Source: Sphingomonas hengshuiensis (lineage in GTDB: Bacteria > Pseudomonadota > Alphaproteobacteria > Sphingomonadales > Sphingomonadaceae). Taken from it: 64,000 bases of DNA. Position numbers and translations under genes: made by a program. The stretch lies in the NCBI RefSeq assembly GCF_000935025.1, contig NZ_CP010836.1, positions 4,759,001 through 4,823,000 of the forward strand, given 5' to 3'. The stretch's first letter is position 1. Every line of letters begins with the position of its first letter. Below, one piece after another: positions 35,151-43,948 of the stretch. The notes beneath the pieces were generated by a model. The model was not told the DNA's origin. It did not search any database and worked only from the letters and a program-made list of their open reading frames with translations.

Positions 35151-35897
35151 GCAAGTCTCCGGGTGCTCTACGTTCAGTTACGCGAACAGAAATTGCAAAG
35201 TGCGCTTCGATAAGGCGCCAGCTGAAAGCGGTTCATCACAAAAGAAGCTGCCTAAATTCTTCGTTGTGGGAGACGGCATTCCATCCCCAACTTCTGCCTG
35301 TCGCAGCATCTTCCCAGTCGTTGATAATTTTGTTCCAATCGGTCGCTTAATCCGAAACCGACATATCTGTCTAGTGCCCAAGTAACCCGGGGGTCAGACC
35401 AGTGTGTCTATAGACTCGCCGGTAAGGCATTGGCAACCGGGGATGTTTACAAAAAGCTGAGTGTGCTTAGCAATTGCTATGGCCAGTCGCTAGCTCGATC
35501 GCGACTGGGCGCGCGACGCGCCATAGTACAAGTGCCGATGCCGATTCCGGGTTTCACAGCGCCGCTCTAGCGCCGGATTTCCGCCGAAATATTGCGAGGT
35601 CGTGCGGCCGGCAAAAATAACTCGGAAACCGTCCCCCCATTGGGGCCCGATATTTAAATCAATTATATCAACATCTTCGAGACGAATCTGCGCTGCCCTA
35701 TGCCGCAGGGCATCTCGAGCGTCCCGCCCGGGCCTCGCGATGTTTGGCAAAGGCGCCGTTCATTGGCGCGCTGTTGCGTACCCACGCGTTGCCGTGGGCA
35801 AGCCATACGGACCCGTAAAAGGGCCGCGACGCCTCGTTGACAGGCCCGGCCCTTACCAAAGCGGATAAGCGGATATGGCTAAACGATTGGGGTCGCT
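35151..35897. other. Gene-poor accessory stretch, no gene recognised
   Basis: About 750 bases with visibly lower GC than the rest, many short frames on both strands and no convincing ribosome sites. The frames at 35131-35385 (plus) and 35490-35750 (minus) match no family known to me. It holds the promoter of the LuxR-type gene. It may be the remains of decayed genes. Confidence 0.5.
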
Positions 35898-36179
35898 TCA
35901 GAAGCTGTTGCTCTGCGAGGTCTGACGCAATGCCGCCTGGTCGTTGGATTCGCTCGCGGCCGGGGCCAGGGGGAGTGCCATCCAGTGGGTTGGCCAAGGC
36001 AGCAGGTCGTCGTTGCGCGCGTCCATGAACACCCGCCACCGTTTCCCTGCGTCAACCCCTTCTACCAGGCTGGCGACGACGCAACGGCCATCGCTCCAGA
36101 TCAGCACGGCGTCGAACGAAGGCAATCTGCTGATCGGAACCCATCCCTGCGACGATGTCCCTTCCTGTGGTGCGTTCAT
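35898..36179 (-). CDS. Small DUF551-like protein, function unknown
   Basis: A 93-residue protein. Its core runs from GWVPISRLPSFDAVLIWSDG to LLPWPTHWMALPLAP, echoing the W-x-P...L-P and W-M-x-L-P frame of DUF551 and phage-encoded relatives. ATG 36179 is chosen; a TTG at 36233 is in frame. TATAAT occurs about 15 bases upstream of this ATG. It is isolated in the accessory stretch and could be a phage-derived relic. The family link is tentative. Confidence 0.5.
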   Translation of the reverse strand: MNAPQEGTSSQGWVPISRLPSFDAVLIWSDGRCVVASLVEGVDAGKRWRVFMDARNDDLLPWPTHWMALPLAPAASESNDQAALRQTSQSNSF

Positions 36180-36893
36180 GGCTGCCGTCCGGACATTATA
36201 GAGCAATGCGCGACCCGCGCCGCCGGCCGGCAACGCGAAAAGCGGGAGTTGCGGGCTTTGGCCTCGCGGTACGGGGAACGCTTGGACGCAAGTGATGAAT
36301 CTCCGCTCATCGGGGCTGCCTAATCAAATATGAAGACGACCAGCCGGCAATATTAGGCTTGGTTAATTGCAAGAAGAACAGTGCCTTGGAGGCAGCCCAG
36401 CGGTGGAACTGAAAATGCGTCTCACAAGTCAATTTCACCACCTCCTTACGCGACACTCCGTCACCGCCTCGACCGAACAGGCCCAGCCGCTGACCCACCT
36501 CACGTGCATCCTGCTCGGCCATCGACCGGACGAGCATGGCGCCGACAGCAGGGGCGGCGCCAGATGCATGCACTGTCGCGCTGGCTTGGACAGCGCGGTC
36601 GCCGCAAAACGCGACGAGCGGGGAGTGGTTCCACAGCAGTTACGACTAGCTACTCTTGCTGCCGATGGCTTGGCTACCAGGCTCAGCGGCGATCATTACG
36701 CGTAGATGGCTAATTAAGTGTTAATGATTGGCCCCTGGATCGATCTTTAATGACTCATATCAAGTTGACACCCTGCCCGCGTGACCCTGCGCAAACTAAC
36801 ACCGACATCTCTCAGTTCACAAGCCATTCCGGTCGAGGAGGGGCCCCGCGCCGGGGCTCCGCCGCCGACCGATGCGCAATTTAGGGGCCGAAT
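36180..36893. other. Leader and upstream region of the polysaccharide locus
   Basis: About 710 bases without a sure gene. Frames at 36307-36573 (minus) and 36367-36705 (plus) overlap each other and neither is recognisable. The part nearest the first polysaccharide gene is AT-rich: TTAATGA occurs at 36721 and 36747, and TTGACA at 36765 is a possible -35 box, though no good -10 box follows. A hairpin (GCCCC-GCGCC-GGGGC) near 36845 would lie in the mRNA leader. Confidence 0.45.
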
Positions 36894-37574
36894 TTGCGTA
36901 ACTTGCTCGTGGTACTATCGATGGCTCTAGTGCTGTCCGGCTGCTCCAAGCCGCTGGCGTTGGCGGGCGGGGAGGAGGCCTATGGCTATTTCCCCCCGAG
37001 TTCGACTGCGCCTGATCTTCAGAAGTATCGCTTCCAAACCTTTGACCGGGTATCCGTTTCTGTTTTGCGGGAACCGGACCTGTCGCGCGCCGACGTCGAA
37101 ATCGGCAGCGACGGCACCGTCGCCATGCCCTTGCTGGGCTCGGTCGTCTTTGCGGGCAAGACTGCCGACGAGCTGCGCCGCGAGATCGGCGACCAGCTTT
37201 CGCTCCGTGCCCTGTTGCGTCCCGATGTCGTCGTCTCGCTGACTGCCAGTCCGTCGCGAACGGTTACCGTCGAAGGATCGGTCAATCAGCCGGGCGTCTA
37301 TCCGATCGCCGGGTCCTCGGACCTTCTGTCGATGGTGTCGATGGCCCGCGGCACCGACCGGACCGCGCATCTCCGCGAAGTGGCGGTGTTCCGCCGAATC
37401 GACGGGGTGCAGATGGGCGCGAAATTCGACCTCCAGTCGATCCGGCGCGGCGACGCCGCCAACCCCGAAATCCTGCCGGGCGACATCGTGGTCGTCGGCC
37501 TCTCCAATGTGAAGTCCATCTGGCGCGATGTGCTTCAGGCTAGCCCCATCTTCGCGCTGTTCACGCGCCTGTAG
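36894..37574 (+). CDS. Outer-membrane polysaccharide export lipoprotein (Wza/OPX type)
   Basis: A 226-residue lipoprotein whose lipobox LSGC puts the lipidated cysteine at position 17. The Poly_export (PES) domain is around residues 40-120 (YRFQTFDRVSVSVLREPDLS, then DGTVAMPLLG), followed by a SLBB domain (TVTVEGSVNQPGVYPI). It would form the outer-membrane exit for the polysaccharide, like GelD/DpsD in sphingan makers. It is shorter than E. coli Wza (about 380 residues) because it lacks the extra SLBB repeat and C-terminal helix. It starts with TTG; AGGGG is 6 bases upstream. It is the first gene of the plus-strand block. Confidence 0.9.
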   Translation: MRNLLVVLSMALVLSGCSKPLALAGGEEAYGYFPPSSTAPDLQKYRFQTFDRVSVSVLREPDLSRADVEIGSDGTVAMPLLGSVVFAGKTADELRREIGDQLSLRALLRPDVVVSLTASPSRTVTVEGSVNQPGVYPIAGSSDLLSMVSMARGTDRTAHLREVAVFRRIDGVQMGAKFDLQSIRRGDAANPEILPGDIVVVGLSNVKSIWRDVLQASPIFALFTRL

Positions 37575-37591
37575 TGTTCTGAGGATTAATC

Positions 37592-39835
37592 GTGACAGGC
37601 TATCGCCCGACAGATGACGCCGTTGGTTATCCGCTCACCGGCGGCCATGGCCGCGACGTGCTCGAAAACGTGCTGCTCGACGACTCCGAGGGCAGCAGCC
37701 GGCTGTCGATGAAGCTCACCGAAATGCTGTGGGTCCTGTCCCGCAATCGCTGGCTCGCCGGGGCTGTCGTGGTCATCGGGCTGGCATTGTCGATCGTGGC
37801 GACGGTGCTGTCTACGCCGCTCTACCGGGCGACCGCGAGCGTCCAGATCAACCAGCAGATGCCGACGATCCTGGAAGGCGCCGATGTCGAGCCGGCGGTG
37901 GCGATGTCCGATGCCAACCGTTTCATCGAGGGCCAGCGGCGCGTGCTGACGAGCCGGACGCTGGCGCGGCGTGTCGTCGACGAACTCGGTCTTGCCCGCA
38001 CCACTGCCTTTGCGAAGACGATGGGCGCGCGCCGGGTCGACGGCGGCAGCTCGAAGGCGGCGTTGGAGGCGCGTCGCGAGCAGGCGATCGATCTGATGCT
38101 GGCGAATCTGGACGCAAAGCTGCCGATCAGTTCGCGCGTCGCCGATATCAGCTTCGACAGCCCCGATCCGGCGCTCGCGGCGCGCGTGGCGAACCGCTAT
38201 GCCGACAGCTTCATCTCGATGAGCCTGGAGACCAAGGTCGGCGCGTCGGACTATGCGCGCGATTTCCTGGCCGACCAGCTCGAGGAATCGCGACGGCGGC
38301 TCGAAGAGTCCCAGCAGAAGCTGATCGACTATTCGCGTGCAGAGGGCGTTATCGATTCCTCGCAGTCCGGCGGGGGCAGCGCGGAGACTGCGGAAGCGCC
38401 GCCGTCGCTGTCTGCCTCGAACCTCGTCGCCTTGAACACGGCCTATACCGAAGCGCGGACCCGGCGCGTGCTGGCCGAACAGGAATTGCGCGGCATGGCG
38501 GGCGCGTCCGCAAGGTCGCTGCCACAGGCGCTCGCCAATCCGACCATCCAGGCGCTCCAGCAACTGCGCGCCGAACGCAAGGCCGCGCTCGACGATCTGA
38601 GCCAGCGCTATATCGCGACCTATCCGGCCGTTCGGCAGGCGGCGGCGCAAGTCACCGACCTGGACCGCTCGATCAACGCCCAATTGTCCGAGATCCGCGC
38701 GTCGATCAATCATAGCTATACCGTCGCACGAGACCAGGAAGCCGCACTGGCAAGCGCCGTCGCAAATGCACAGCAATTGGCGCTGGCCGATCAGGGAAAG
38801 CGGATTCAGTATAATATCCTGAAGAACGAAGTCGATTCGAACCGCTCGTTCCGCAACACGCTGCTTCAGCGGTCGCGTGAGATCGGCGCCGCCGCGGCCC
38901 TCACGCTCAACAACATCTCGATCATCGACCGCGCGGAGGTGCCGGTCCGCTCGATCTATCCGAAGCCGCTGCAGAATCTCGCAATCGGTCTTGCGCTGAG
39001 CTTTGCGCTGGCGGTGGTCCTGATCCTTGGCCGCGAGGCGTTCCAGGATGTCATCCGCACGCCGGAGGATGTCCGCGCCAAGCTCGGCCTGCCGGTCATC
39101 GGCATCGTACCGCTGGCCACCAAGGGGATGGACGTCCTGCCCCAGCTCAAGATGCCGAAATCGCCGCTGACCGAAGCGTATAACGCGGCGCGCACCAGCC
39201 TGGAGTTCGCAACCGCGACCGGTCTGCCGCGATCGCTGCTGCTGATCAGCACCTTGCCGGGCGAAGGCAAGACCACCAGCGCGATCGCGATCGCCCGCAG
39301 CATGGCCGCGGTCGGGCAGAACGTGCTCCTCGTCGATGGCGACATGCGCGTGCCGTCGCTGCACCGGGTGCTCGATCTTGATAACGCCGTCGGGCTGTCG
39401 AGTATCCTGACCAACCAGAGCGCGATCCAGGGCGCAGTTCAGGGTTCGGAACTGTTGGGCTTCGACATCCTGACCTCGGGCCCGATCCCGCCCAATCCCG
39501 TCCAGTTGCTCTCCGGGGAAGCGCTGGGGCAGGCGATGACGGAGTTCGCGGCCTACGACAATGTCGTGATCGATGGCGTTCCGGTATCCGGTTTTGCCGA
39601 TGCGCTGCTCTACGCCAACACCGTCGACGGCGTCGTGTTCCTGGTCGAATCGGGCCGGGCGAAGACGGCGCAGATCAAGGCAACGCTGCGCCGCATCATG
39701 AGCGTCGGGGTTACCCCGATCGGCGTACTGCTGACCAAGTTCGACCCGCGCCACGCCGGCTATTCCTACGCCTATGACAGCTATTATCACAAGAACGAGC
39801 CTGCGACGATAGATGCCAACCGGGAAGCGGCCTAG
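37592..39835 (+). CDS. Wzc/ExoP-like co-polymerase with fused BY-kinase domain
   Basis: A 747-residue chain-length regulator. An N-terminal membrane helix (near residues 52-72) is followed by a long periplasmic coiled-coil Wzz domain and a second helix (near 462-480). The cytoplasmic kinase has Walker A STLPGEGKTTSA (near 553), Walker A' VLLVDGDMRVP and Walker B VVIDGVPVSG. The C-terminal tyrosine cluster YSYAYDSYY is the autophosphorylation tail. In the described gellan and diutan clusters the two halves are separate genes (gelC/gelE); here they are one. The GTG start has GAGG 8 bases before it, 17 bases after the export gene. Confidence 0.93.
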   Translation: MTGYRPTDDAVGYPLTGGHGRDVLENVLLDDSEGSSRLSMKLTEMLWVLSRNRWLAGAVVVIGLALSIVATVLSTPLYRATASVQINQQMPTILEGADVEPAVAMSDANRFIEGQRRVLTSRTLARRVVDELGLARTTAFAKTMGARRVDGGSSKAALEARREQAIDLMLANLDAKLPISSRVADISFDSPDPALAARVANRYADSFISMSLETKVGASDYARDFLADQLEESRRRLEESQQKLIDYSRAEGVIDSSQSGGGSAETAEAPPSLSASNLVALNTAYTEARTRRVLAEQELRGMAGASARSLPQALANPTIQALQQLRAERKAALDDLSQRYIATYPAVRQAAAQVTDLDRSINAQLSEIRASINHSYTVARDQEAALASAVANAQQLALADQGKRIQYNILKNEVDSNRSFRNTLLQRSREIGAAAALTLNNISIIDRAEVPVRSIYPKPLQNLAIGLALSFALAVVLILGREAFQDVIRTPEDVRAKLGLPVIGIVPLATKGMDVLPQLKMPKSPLTEAYNAARTSLEFATATGLPRSLLLISTLPGEGKTTSAIAIARSMAAVGQNVLLVDGDMRVPSLHRVLDLDNAVGLSSILTNQSAIQGAVQGSELLGFDILTSGPIPPNPVQLLSGEALGQAMTEFAAYDNVVIDGVPVSGFADALLYANTVDGVVFLVESGRAKTAQIKATLRRIMSVGVTPIGVLLTKFDPRHAGYSYAYDSYYHKNEPATIDANREAA

Positions 39836-39837
39836 CC

Positions 39838-40575
39838 GTGGGCCGGGCGGCGGGGGGCCGTTACCTCAGGATCATCATGTTCGCGGTGGCCGCGACGATC
39901 GGCATCTGGATCGTCATGCGGATCACGATGCCGGGCATTCTTGTGGCGAAGCAGCGTCCCGAACTCGCCTTTGCGGTGCGCCCGGCATCGACGCTGGCCA
40001 GCACCAGCCTGGCGATGGTCCAGCTTTCTCGCGGGAATATCGCGGCGGCGGAGGGGCTTGCGCGATCCTCGGTCGCGCGGGCGCCCTATGACCAGCGCGC
40101 ATTGGCGACGCTCGCGGCGGCGGCGGAACGGCGCGGCAAGCGCGCCGAAGCAGCGCAGCGTTACACGCTGGCAGCGGGGCTGGGCTGGCGAAACGGCGCC
40201 GTCGCCACCTGGCTGTTCGGCTATGGGCTGGAGACGCGATCCTATCGCCTCGCTGCGGCCCATGGCGACGCGCTGGTTCGGCGGGGCCGCGAACGCACGC
40301 GGGTCTTTGCGGGATTCCGCGAGATGCTGGAGACCCCCGAGGGCGCGGCCGCGCTGGCCGAACGGTTCCGCGACGACCCGCCCTGGCGCGCGCTTTTCTT
40401 TCGCGACGTCGGACGGCTGACACCGGGGCAGCGGCGTGGTCTCGAGGGTCTGCTGGTCGATCTCGCACGGATGGGGAAGCCGGCGAGCGAGGCCGAACGC
40501 GCCCCGCTGGGCGCGAGGCCGGCAAATGCGGCGCAACCCGCGTCCGCTCCTTCACAACAACGGAGCATTTCATGA
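39838..40575 (+). CDS. Membrane-anchored TPR-like protein of the polysaccharide locus
   Basis: A 245-residue protein. One membrane helix lies near residues 10-30 ([16 protein letters not shown]). It is followed by helical, Ala-rich repeats resembling TPRs ([41 protein letters not shown]). GTG start, 2 bases after the kinase stop. It may act as an assembly or scaffold protein for the export machine. Its stop overlaps the next, truncated frame (ATGA). No named family was recognised. Confidence 0.75.
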   Translation: MGRAAGGRYLRIIMFAVAATIGIWIVMRITMPGILVAKQRPELAFAVRPASTLASTSLAMVQLSRGNIAAAEGLARSSVARAPYDQRALATLAAAAERRGKRAEAAQRYTLAAGLGWRNGAVATWLFGYGLETRSYRLAAAHGDALVRRGRERTRVFAGFREMLETPEGAAALAERFRDDPPWRALFFRDVGRLTPGQRRGLEGLLVDLARMGKPASEAERAPLGARPANAAQPASAPSQQRSIS

Positions 40576-40721
40576 TGATGCGCATCGCGATGATCGGATC
40601 GGGGCATGTCGGAATGGTTTCCGGCGCCTGTTTCGCCGATGTCGGCCCTGTGGCCGGCGTCGAAATGGCCTGCGTCGACAGCGACGCCGCAACGCTCGAC
40701 GCGCGGGGGTGCGCGCTATGA
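40572..40721 (+). pseudogene. N-terminal remnant of a UDP-glucose 6-dehydrogenase
   Basis: A 49-codon frame whose product begins [20 protein letters not shown] and continues to a CVDSD motif. This is the first beta-alpha-beta NAD-binding unit of UDP-glucose dehydrogenase (GxGxxG then VD). Everything beyond residue 45 or so, including the catalytic Cys and the sugar-binding half, is gone. The remnant still overlaps both neighbours: its ATG overlaps the stop of the TPR-like gene (ATGA) and its stop overlaps the epimerase start (ATGA). The intact operon therefore probably ran TPR-like, ugd, epimerase. It may now serve only to couple translation of the epimerase. Confidence 0.8.
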
Positions 40722-41743
40722 GCCGCTTCCTCGTCACCGGGTCCGCCGGTTTCATCGGCTTCCATTTGGCACGCCGCCTGCTCGCAGAGGGGCATGACGT
40801 CGTCGGCTATGACGGCATGACCGACTATTATGATGTGCGCCTCAAGCATGCGCGCGTGGCGATGTTGCGCGATTATCCGCGCTATCGCCATGTCACGGCA
40901 ATGCTCGAGGATGCGCGGGCGCTCGCCGCGGCGGTCGGGGAGGCGCCGCTCGACGTCATCGTCCATCTCGCCGCGCAGGCCGGGGTGCGCTATTCGCTGG
41001 AGGCGCCCCGAACCTATATCGACAGCAACCTGCTCGGCTCGTGGAACGTCCTGGAACTGGCGCGTCGGCTCCAGCCGGGGCACCTGATGATGGCATCGAC
41101 ATCGTCGGTCTATGGCGCCAACCGCGTCATCCCGTTCGCGGAGTCGCACCGCGCCGACGAACCGCTCAGCCTCTATGCTGCCACCAAGAAGGCAATGGAG
41201 GCGATGGCACACAGCTATAGCCATTTGTTCGGAATCCCGACGACCATGTTCCGGTTCTTCACGGTCTATGGGCCGTGGGGGCGTCCGGACATGGCGCTGT
41301 TCAAATTCACCGATGCGATGCTCGCCGGGCGGCCCAGCGACGTCTACGGCCATGGCGAGCAGGCGCGGGATTTCACCTATGTCGACGATCTGGTCGAGGC
41401 GGTCGTGCGGCTTGCGGAAATCCCGCCGAACGAGAGCAATCGCGTCGGCTCCCGCGACGTCACCGATACGCTGTCGGCCAGCGCGCCCTATCGTGTCGTG
41501 AACATCGCGGGCGGTTCGCCGACGCCGCTGATGGCGTTCATTCGCACCATCGAAAAGGCGATCGGGACCACCGCCAAACTCAACATGATGGACATGCAGC
41601 CCGGCGATGTCCCGCAAACCTTTGCCGACCCCAAGCTGCTCGAAGCGCTGACGGGCTATGTCCCCGCCACGACGGTCGAGGTCGGGGTATCCGCATTCGT
41701 CGATTGGTATCGCGCATATCACGCGATGGAGAAAGCCGCCTGA
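40718..41743 (+). CDS. UDP-glucuronate 4-epimerase-like NAD-dependent epimerase
   Basis: A 341-residue extended short-chain dehydrogenase. [19 protein letters not shown] binds [13 protein letters not shown] and the YAATK pair supply the catalytic Ser/Thr, Tyr and Lys. [16 protein letters not shown] and [20 protein letters not shown] are typical of enzymes that convert UDP-glucuronate to UDP-galacturonate. It would provide a uronic acid for the polymer. The start overlaps the dehydrogenase remnant. It converges with the DUF616 gene, 33 bases away. Confidence 0.9.
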   Translation: MSRFLVTGSAGFIGFHLARRLLAEGHDVVGYDGMTDYYDVRLKHARVAMLRDYPRYRHVTAMLEDARALAAAVGEAPLDVIVHLAAQAGVRYSLEAPRTYIDSNLLGSWNVLELARRLQPGHLMMASTSSVYGANRVIPFAESHRADEPLSLYAATKKAMEAMAHSYSHLFGIPTTMFRFFTVYGPWGRPDMALFKFTDAMLAGRPSDVYGHGEQARDFTYVDDLVEAVVRLAEIPPNESNRVGSRDVTDTLSASAPYRVVNIAGGSPTPLMAFIRTIEKAIGTTAKLNMMDMQPGDVPQTFADPKLLEALTGYVPATTVEVGVSAFVDWYRAYHAMEKAA

Positions 41744-41776
41744 ACGGCCCGGCCGCCCGCTCGGGCGGCCGGGGGG

Positions 41777-42502
41777 TTAGCCGAACATTCTGCGGAGCCG
41801 CTTGCGAATTCGGGCAAGCAGCGGCGGCCGGTGCCAGATCACGCTGACCAGTGCCGGATCGACCCCCCCGTCGCCGTCGAGCGGCTGCCACGGGACGCTG
41901 CGCTGCGCCAGCGCGTGCAGCAGGCTGATCTGGTCGCGCTTGCTGAATTCGAACAGATGCGACCACCACAGGCTCATCGCGTCGGCAAGGCCCGGGAAGG
42001 CGTGATCGCGCACCAGCAGGTTGTTGGTGGGAATCGGCGCGTCCAGCCTCGCGCCATCGCCGACGTACAGCGCGATCTGGCGATCGACGCATGCCGTGTC
42101 GCGGGCGTCGAACTTGAGGCGGCGACACGCCTCGATCTCCTGCGCCAGGCTGTGCCCCTCCGGATGCCAGAAGGCGCCCAGACCAGCACCCGCCGCGGCC
42201 ACCCGATCGACCAGCGCGCGCCAGTCGCCTGCGTAGCGCAGGTTCCCGTCGAGATAGATCGACCATCGCGCATCGGGGAACAGCCGGTGCGGAAAGAATT
42301 TGTGGTAGCGATTAATGTCATGGCCGCTCTGGAGGCGCTCGGGACTTTCGACCGCACGCACCTCCCATCCCGGCGCGCGCAGATAGGCCGGGCTGTCGGT
42401 AAAGCAGACGAAGCGCACCGCGTCGCTTGCCGGCACGGGCATCAGCGCGCGGTCGTAATTCTTGGACACGCAGGTATAGACGATGATGCGGTCGTCGGTC
42501 AC
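41777..42502 (-). CDS. DUF616/TOD1-like glycosyltransferase
   Basis: A 241-residue protein. Family features are IVYTCVSKNYD at the start, then RYHKFFPHRLFPDARWSIYL (a putative nucleotide-sugar site with the DGN motif just after) and WHPEGHSLAQEIEACRR. Eukaryotic relatives (TOD1/MUCI70 group) act in glycan synthesis. GTG 42502 is chosen: GAGGAAG precedes it and it overlaps the upstream stop (GTGA), while the longer frame lies inside the acyltransferase. It is the last gene of the 11-gene operon. The sugar is unknown. Confidence 0.8.
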   Translation of the reverse strand: MTDDRIIVYTCVSKNYDRALMPVPASDAVRFVCFTDSPAYLRAPGWEVRAVESPERLQSGHDINRYHKFFPHRLFPDARWSIYLDGNLRYAGDWRALVDRVAAAGAGLGAFWHPEGHSLAQEIEACRRLKFDARDTACVDRQIALYVGDGARLDAPIPTNNLLVRDHAFPGLADAMSLWWSHLFEFSKRDQISLLHALAQRSVPWQPLDGDGGVDPALVSVIWHRPPLLARIRKRLRRMFG

Positions 42503-43104
42503 GGTGCTTCCTCTGGCTTGATACGCGAGCCGATGCGCCGCGCGGGCACGCCGCCATAGATTCCCATCGGCTCGGTCCGCAGGCTCGGCAGCACGACCGC
42601 CCCGGCGGCGAGCACGCAGCCGGGCACGATCTCGGCACCGTCGAGGATGCGCACGCCGGCACCGATCCACACGTCGGCGCCGATGCGGATGCCCCGGGTG
42701 ATCATCGGCTGCACGCGGATCGGCGCATCGGGCTCGATACCGTGATTCGCCGGCACGACCACGACATGCGCCGCGATCCGCGTGCCTTCGCCCACGTCCA
42801 GCCCGCCATGGCCATAGAGCACGGAATAGGGATTCACGCTGACATGGTCCTCGATCCGGATCGCGCCGCCATAGGTGGCCAGCAGCGCTCCCGGCAGGAT
42901 TTCGCAATGCCGCCCGATCCGGATGGTGCCGCCGCCGATCCGGCTGAGCCGCGCCCCGGGATAGATCAGGGTTCCCCGGCCGGCGTGCACGCCACGGACC
43001 GCCGCAAACGCGATGGTGTGGAGGCGCAACAGGCCGAACCGCAGGTCGCGCAAGCCGCGACGGAGGATACGGTGCGACAGCGAGGGGGCGGCGACTTGCT
43101 TCAC
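42499..43104 (-). CDS. Left-handed beta-helix (hexapeptide) O-acyltransferase, WcaF-like
   Basis: A 201-residue acyltransferase. Hexapeptide turns run from about residue 55 to 180 (IRIGRHCEILPGALL, IRIGADVWIGAGVRILDG, then VLAAGAVVLPS). The active-site His is probably in VVPANHGIEP. It likely transfers acetyl from acetyl-CoA to a sugar hydroxyl in the cytoplasm. It overlaps the DUF616 gene by 4 bases and follows the FkbM gene by 13. Confidence 0.87.
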   Translation of the reverse strand: MKQVAAPSLSHRILRRGLRDLRFGLLRLHTIAFAAVRGVHAGRGTLIYPGARLSRIGGGTIRIGRHCEILPGALLATYGGAIRIEDHVSVNPYSVLYGHGGLDVGEGTRIAAHVVVVPANHGIEPDAPIRVQPMITRGIRIGADVWIGAGVRILDGAEIVPGCVLAAGAVVLPSLRTEPMGIYGGVPARRIGSRIKPEEAP

Positions 43105-43117
43105 ATGAAGATCCGCA

Positions 43118-43948
43118 TCAGACGTTTCGGCTAAGGATCAGGAACCGGCCGCGCTGATAGCTCTTGCTCACTGCGAAGCCATGCGCCGCAAGCGCATCCA
43201 GCAGCTCCTGCATCCGCGCTTCGCCGATCACCCAGGGGTGCGCCTCCATCAGGATGGTGCGGAGCTGGTGGAAGGCACGCGCCTTGGTGAACAGTTCATA
43301 TTCGCCGCCCTCGATATCGAGGACGAGGACCGTCGAACCCTCGCGTTCGAGCACATCCTCGAACCGCAGGGCGGGCACCTGCTCAAGGACCTCGGTGCCG
43401 TCGCGCTGAAAGCTCGATGACGAGCTCGGATTCTCGTTGGACGCGAAGGGCACATTCTGCAGCGCGTCCTCGCCCCCGACGAGAAAGCCATATTCGATCC
43501 GCACGTCCTTGCCGTTCAGGTCGAACATGTGGCGGCTCAGCTCGAAATTGCGCGCGTCGGCCTCGACGACCAGATGGTTTTCGCGGCCGACCATGTCGTA
43601 GAGCAGGAGCGAGGTCGCCCCCATGCACGCGCCCAGTTCGAGCACCTTGTCGTCGGGCCGCACGTTGCGGCGGATCAGGTCGATCTCGCGCGCTTCATAG
43701 GTGCCCTTGACGATCGCCGCGCCGATCTGGGCCGATGCCCGCGGATGCGCCAGGTCGAACTTGTTGCCATGATAGGAGACGATCGGACCCGCCCGTGCAA
43801 CCACATCCTCGTCGGTCATCCGCGAGGCCAGGCCGAGCGCGCGGGCCAGCTTCGCACGCCAGCGCTGCGCGACGAATCGCGGGCTGTGGGTGAAATCCGC
43901 CTCGCCGATCACGCGCCTCACGCGCGAACCCAATGTTGCCTCGGTCAT
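43118..43948 (-). CDS. FkbM-family methyltransferase
   Basis: A 276-residue SAM-dependent methyltransferase. DDKVLELGACMGATSLLL is motif I, HLVVEADARNFEL is motif II, and VLVLDIEGGEYEL is the FkbM signature. It may O-methylate a sugar of the repeat unit. A low-complexity Ser run (NPSSSSSFQ) lies in a loop near residue 190. The ATG at 43948 overlaps the flippase stop; the longer frame lies inside the flippase gene. Confidence 0.87.
   Translation of the reverse strand: MTEATLGSRVRRVIGEADFTHSPRFVAQRWRAKLARALGLASRMTDEDVVARAGPIVSYHGNKFDLAHPRASAQIGAAIVKGTYEAREIDLIRRNVRPDDKVLELGACMGATSLLLYDMVGRENHLVVEADARNFELSRHMFDLNGKDVRIEYGFLVGGEDALQNVPFASNENPSSSSSFQRDGTEVLEQVPALRFEDVLEREGSTVLVLDIEGGEYELFTKARAFHQLRTILMEAHPWVIGEARMQELLDALAAHGFAVSKSYQRGRFLILSRNV

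Noticed and set aside
35131..35385. 84-codon plus-strand frame near the LuxR-type gene
   Set aside because: No ribosome site, overlaps the LuxR-type start, no recognisable domain, and an equally open frame on the other strand.
36307..36705. Two overlapping frames on opposite strands before the export gene
   Set aside because: Neither has a convincing start or family motif; they shadow one another.
37586..39790. Long open frame opposite the co-polymerase/kinase gene (about 730 codons)
   Set aside because: Same shadow effect; no motif, and the plus-strand protein has full Walker motifs and membrane helices.
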